From assembly GCA_910588065.1 (NCBI GenBank), contig CAJUPZ010000015.1, positions 5,797 through 69,796 of the forward strand: 64,000 nucleotides of DNA, written 5' to 3'. The notes beneath the pieces were generated by a model, which worked only from the letters and a program-made list of their open reading frames with translations, searched no databases and had not been told where the DNA came from. This DNA comes from an uncultured Muribaculaceae bacterium. Its GTDB lineage: Bacteria; Bacteroidota; Bacteroidia; Bacteroidales; Muribaculaceae. The translations under genes were made by a program, and so were the position numbers. Shown one piece after another: positions 63,764 to 64,000 of the stretch (position 1 is its first letter; every line of letters starts with the position of its first letter).

Positions 63764-64000
63764 TCTTCGTAACCACTGGGGTGATTCCCACCCGCGGCGA
63801 GCGGGTGACCGGAAAATGGCGTGTCGGTGGAGCGCAGCGACACCACACGATAGCGCATCCCCAAAAAAAAGACCCGCGGCGAGCGCGGTCGCGAGAAATG
63901 CAATTGATTAATGGTGATTATTACGCACCACAGCGTGGTGCACAGGGAGATAGCTTTTACCTTTGCAACGGGATTCAGAGTTAACATTTTCTCTCTGAAT
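63764..64000. other. Palindrome-rich end of window with a forward promoter
   Basis: No gene starts here. A dyad GCACCAC-AGC-GTGGTGC (63925-63941) is followed by a TACCTTTG -7 box at 63958-63965 on the plus strand. The dyad sits where the -33 element would be, so it is an operator candidate for a gene beyond the window. Confidence 0.5.

Noticed and set aside
63598..63987. 129-codon minus-strand frame at the window end
   Set aside because: It covers repeat copies and palindromes and has no domain or promoter.

Overview
This window comes from a Bacteroidales chromosome, most likely a gut Muribaculaceae relative. The evidence is a SusC/SusD pair inside a glycan-utilisation locus, a T9SS-type C-terminal sorting domain, the long alanine/lysine/glutamate-tailed S16 protein of Bacteroidota, and many start sites preceded by the Bacteroidota promoter pattern TTTG-N20-TAnnTTTG. 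Host genes are GC-rich. The first ~8.5 kb is strikingly AT-rich and foreign in composition.

Region 1 (1-8.5 kb) is the right part of a prophage: the end of a tail tape-measure protein, a large tail-tip protein, a tail fibre with a C-terminal S74 self-cleaving chaperone, an overlapping tail-associated protein and a putative holin. Two small genes follow, each with its own promoter (moron-like). No integrase, endolysin or attachment site was recognised. The composition returns to host level between about 8.7 and 9.1 kb.

Region 2 (9.1-20.2 kb) holds housekeeping genes: pta-ackA (acetate production and ATP), ddh (lysine/peptidoglycan), an AGCS sodium:amino-acid symporter, a tail-anchored hypothetical protein, a DUF59/SufT-like Fe-S factor, an LpxH-like phosphoesterase, a candidate short RNA, a small protein with a palindromic operator-like site, an NlpC/P60 hydrolase, a DXS-type enzyme, yqgE and rpsP.

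Region 3 (20.2-31.4 kb, minus strand) is a polysaccharide-utilisation locus. In transcription order it reads GH29 fucosidase, GH2 beta-galactosidase, susC, susD, then a second GH29 fucosidase with carbohydrate-binding domains. A GH110 alpha-1,3-galactosidase lies 6.5 kb further on. Together they suggest foraging on fucosylated, blood-group-like mucin or milk glycans. No regulator gene lies next to the locus.

Region 4 (31.5-47.1 kb) contains an outer-membrane barrel, ligA, a glutaminyl-cyclase-like M28 lipoprotein, sufE, a POT peptide transporter, a 53-residue membrane protein, GH110, tRNA-Pro(CGG), ilvE, an HD hydrolase, an amidase, apbE, a DJ-1 protein, topA and an RluA-family pseudouridine synthase.

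Region 5 (47.2-57.2 kb) is an outer-membrane biogenesis block, lptD-tamB-tamL. Neither lptD nor tamB has an ATG near its probable start.

Region 6 (57.2-64 kb) is dominated by a mosaic of palindrome-rich repeats. Copies in the same orientation lie on both sides of a 1508-residue T9SS-type secreted protein. A candidate short RNA with promoter and terminator sits at 57.43-57.54 kb.
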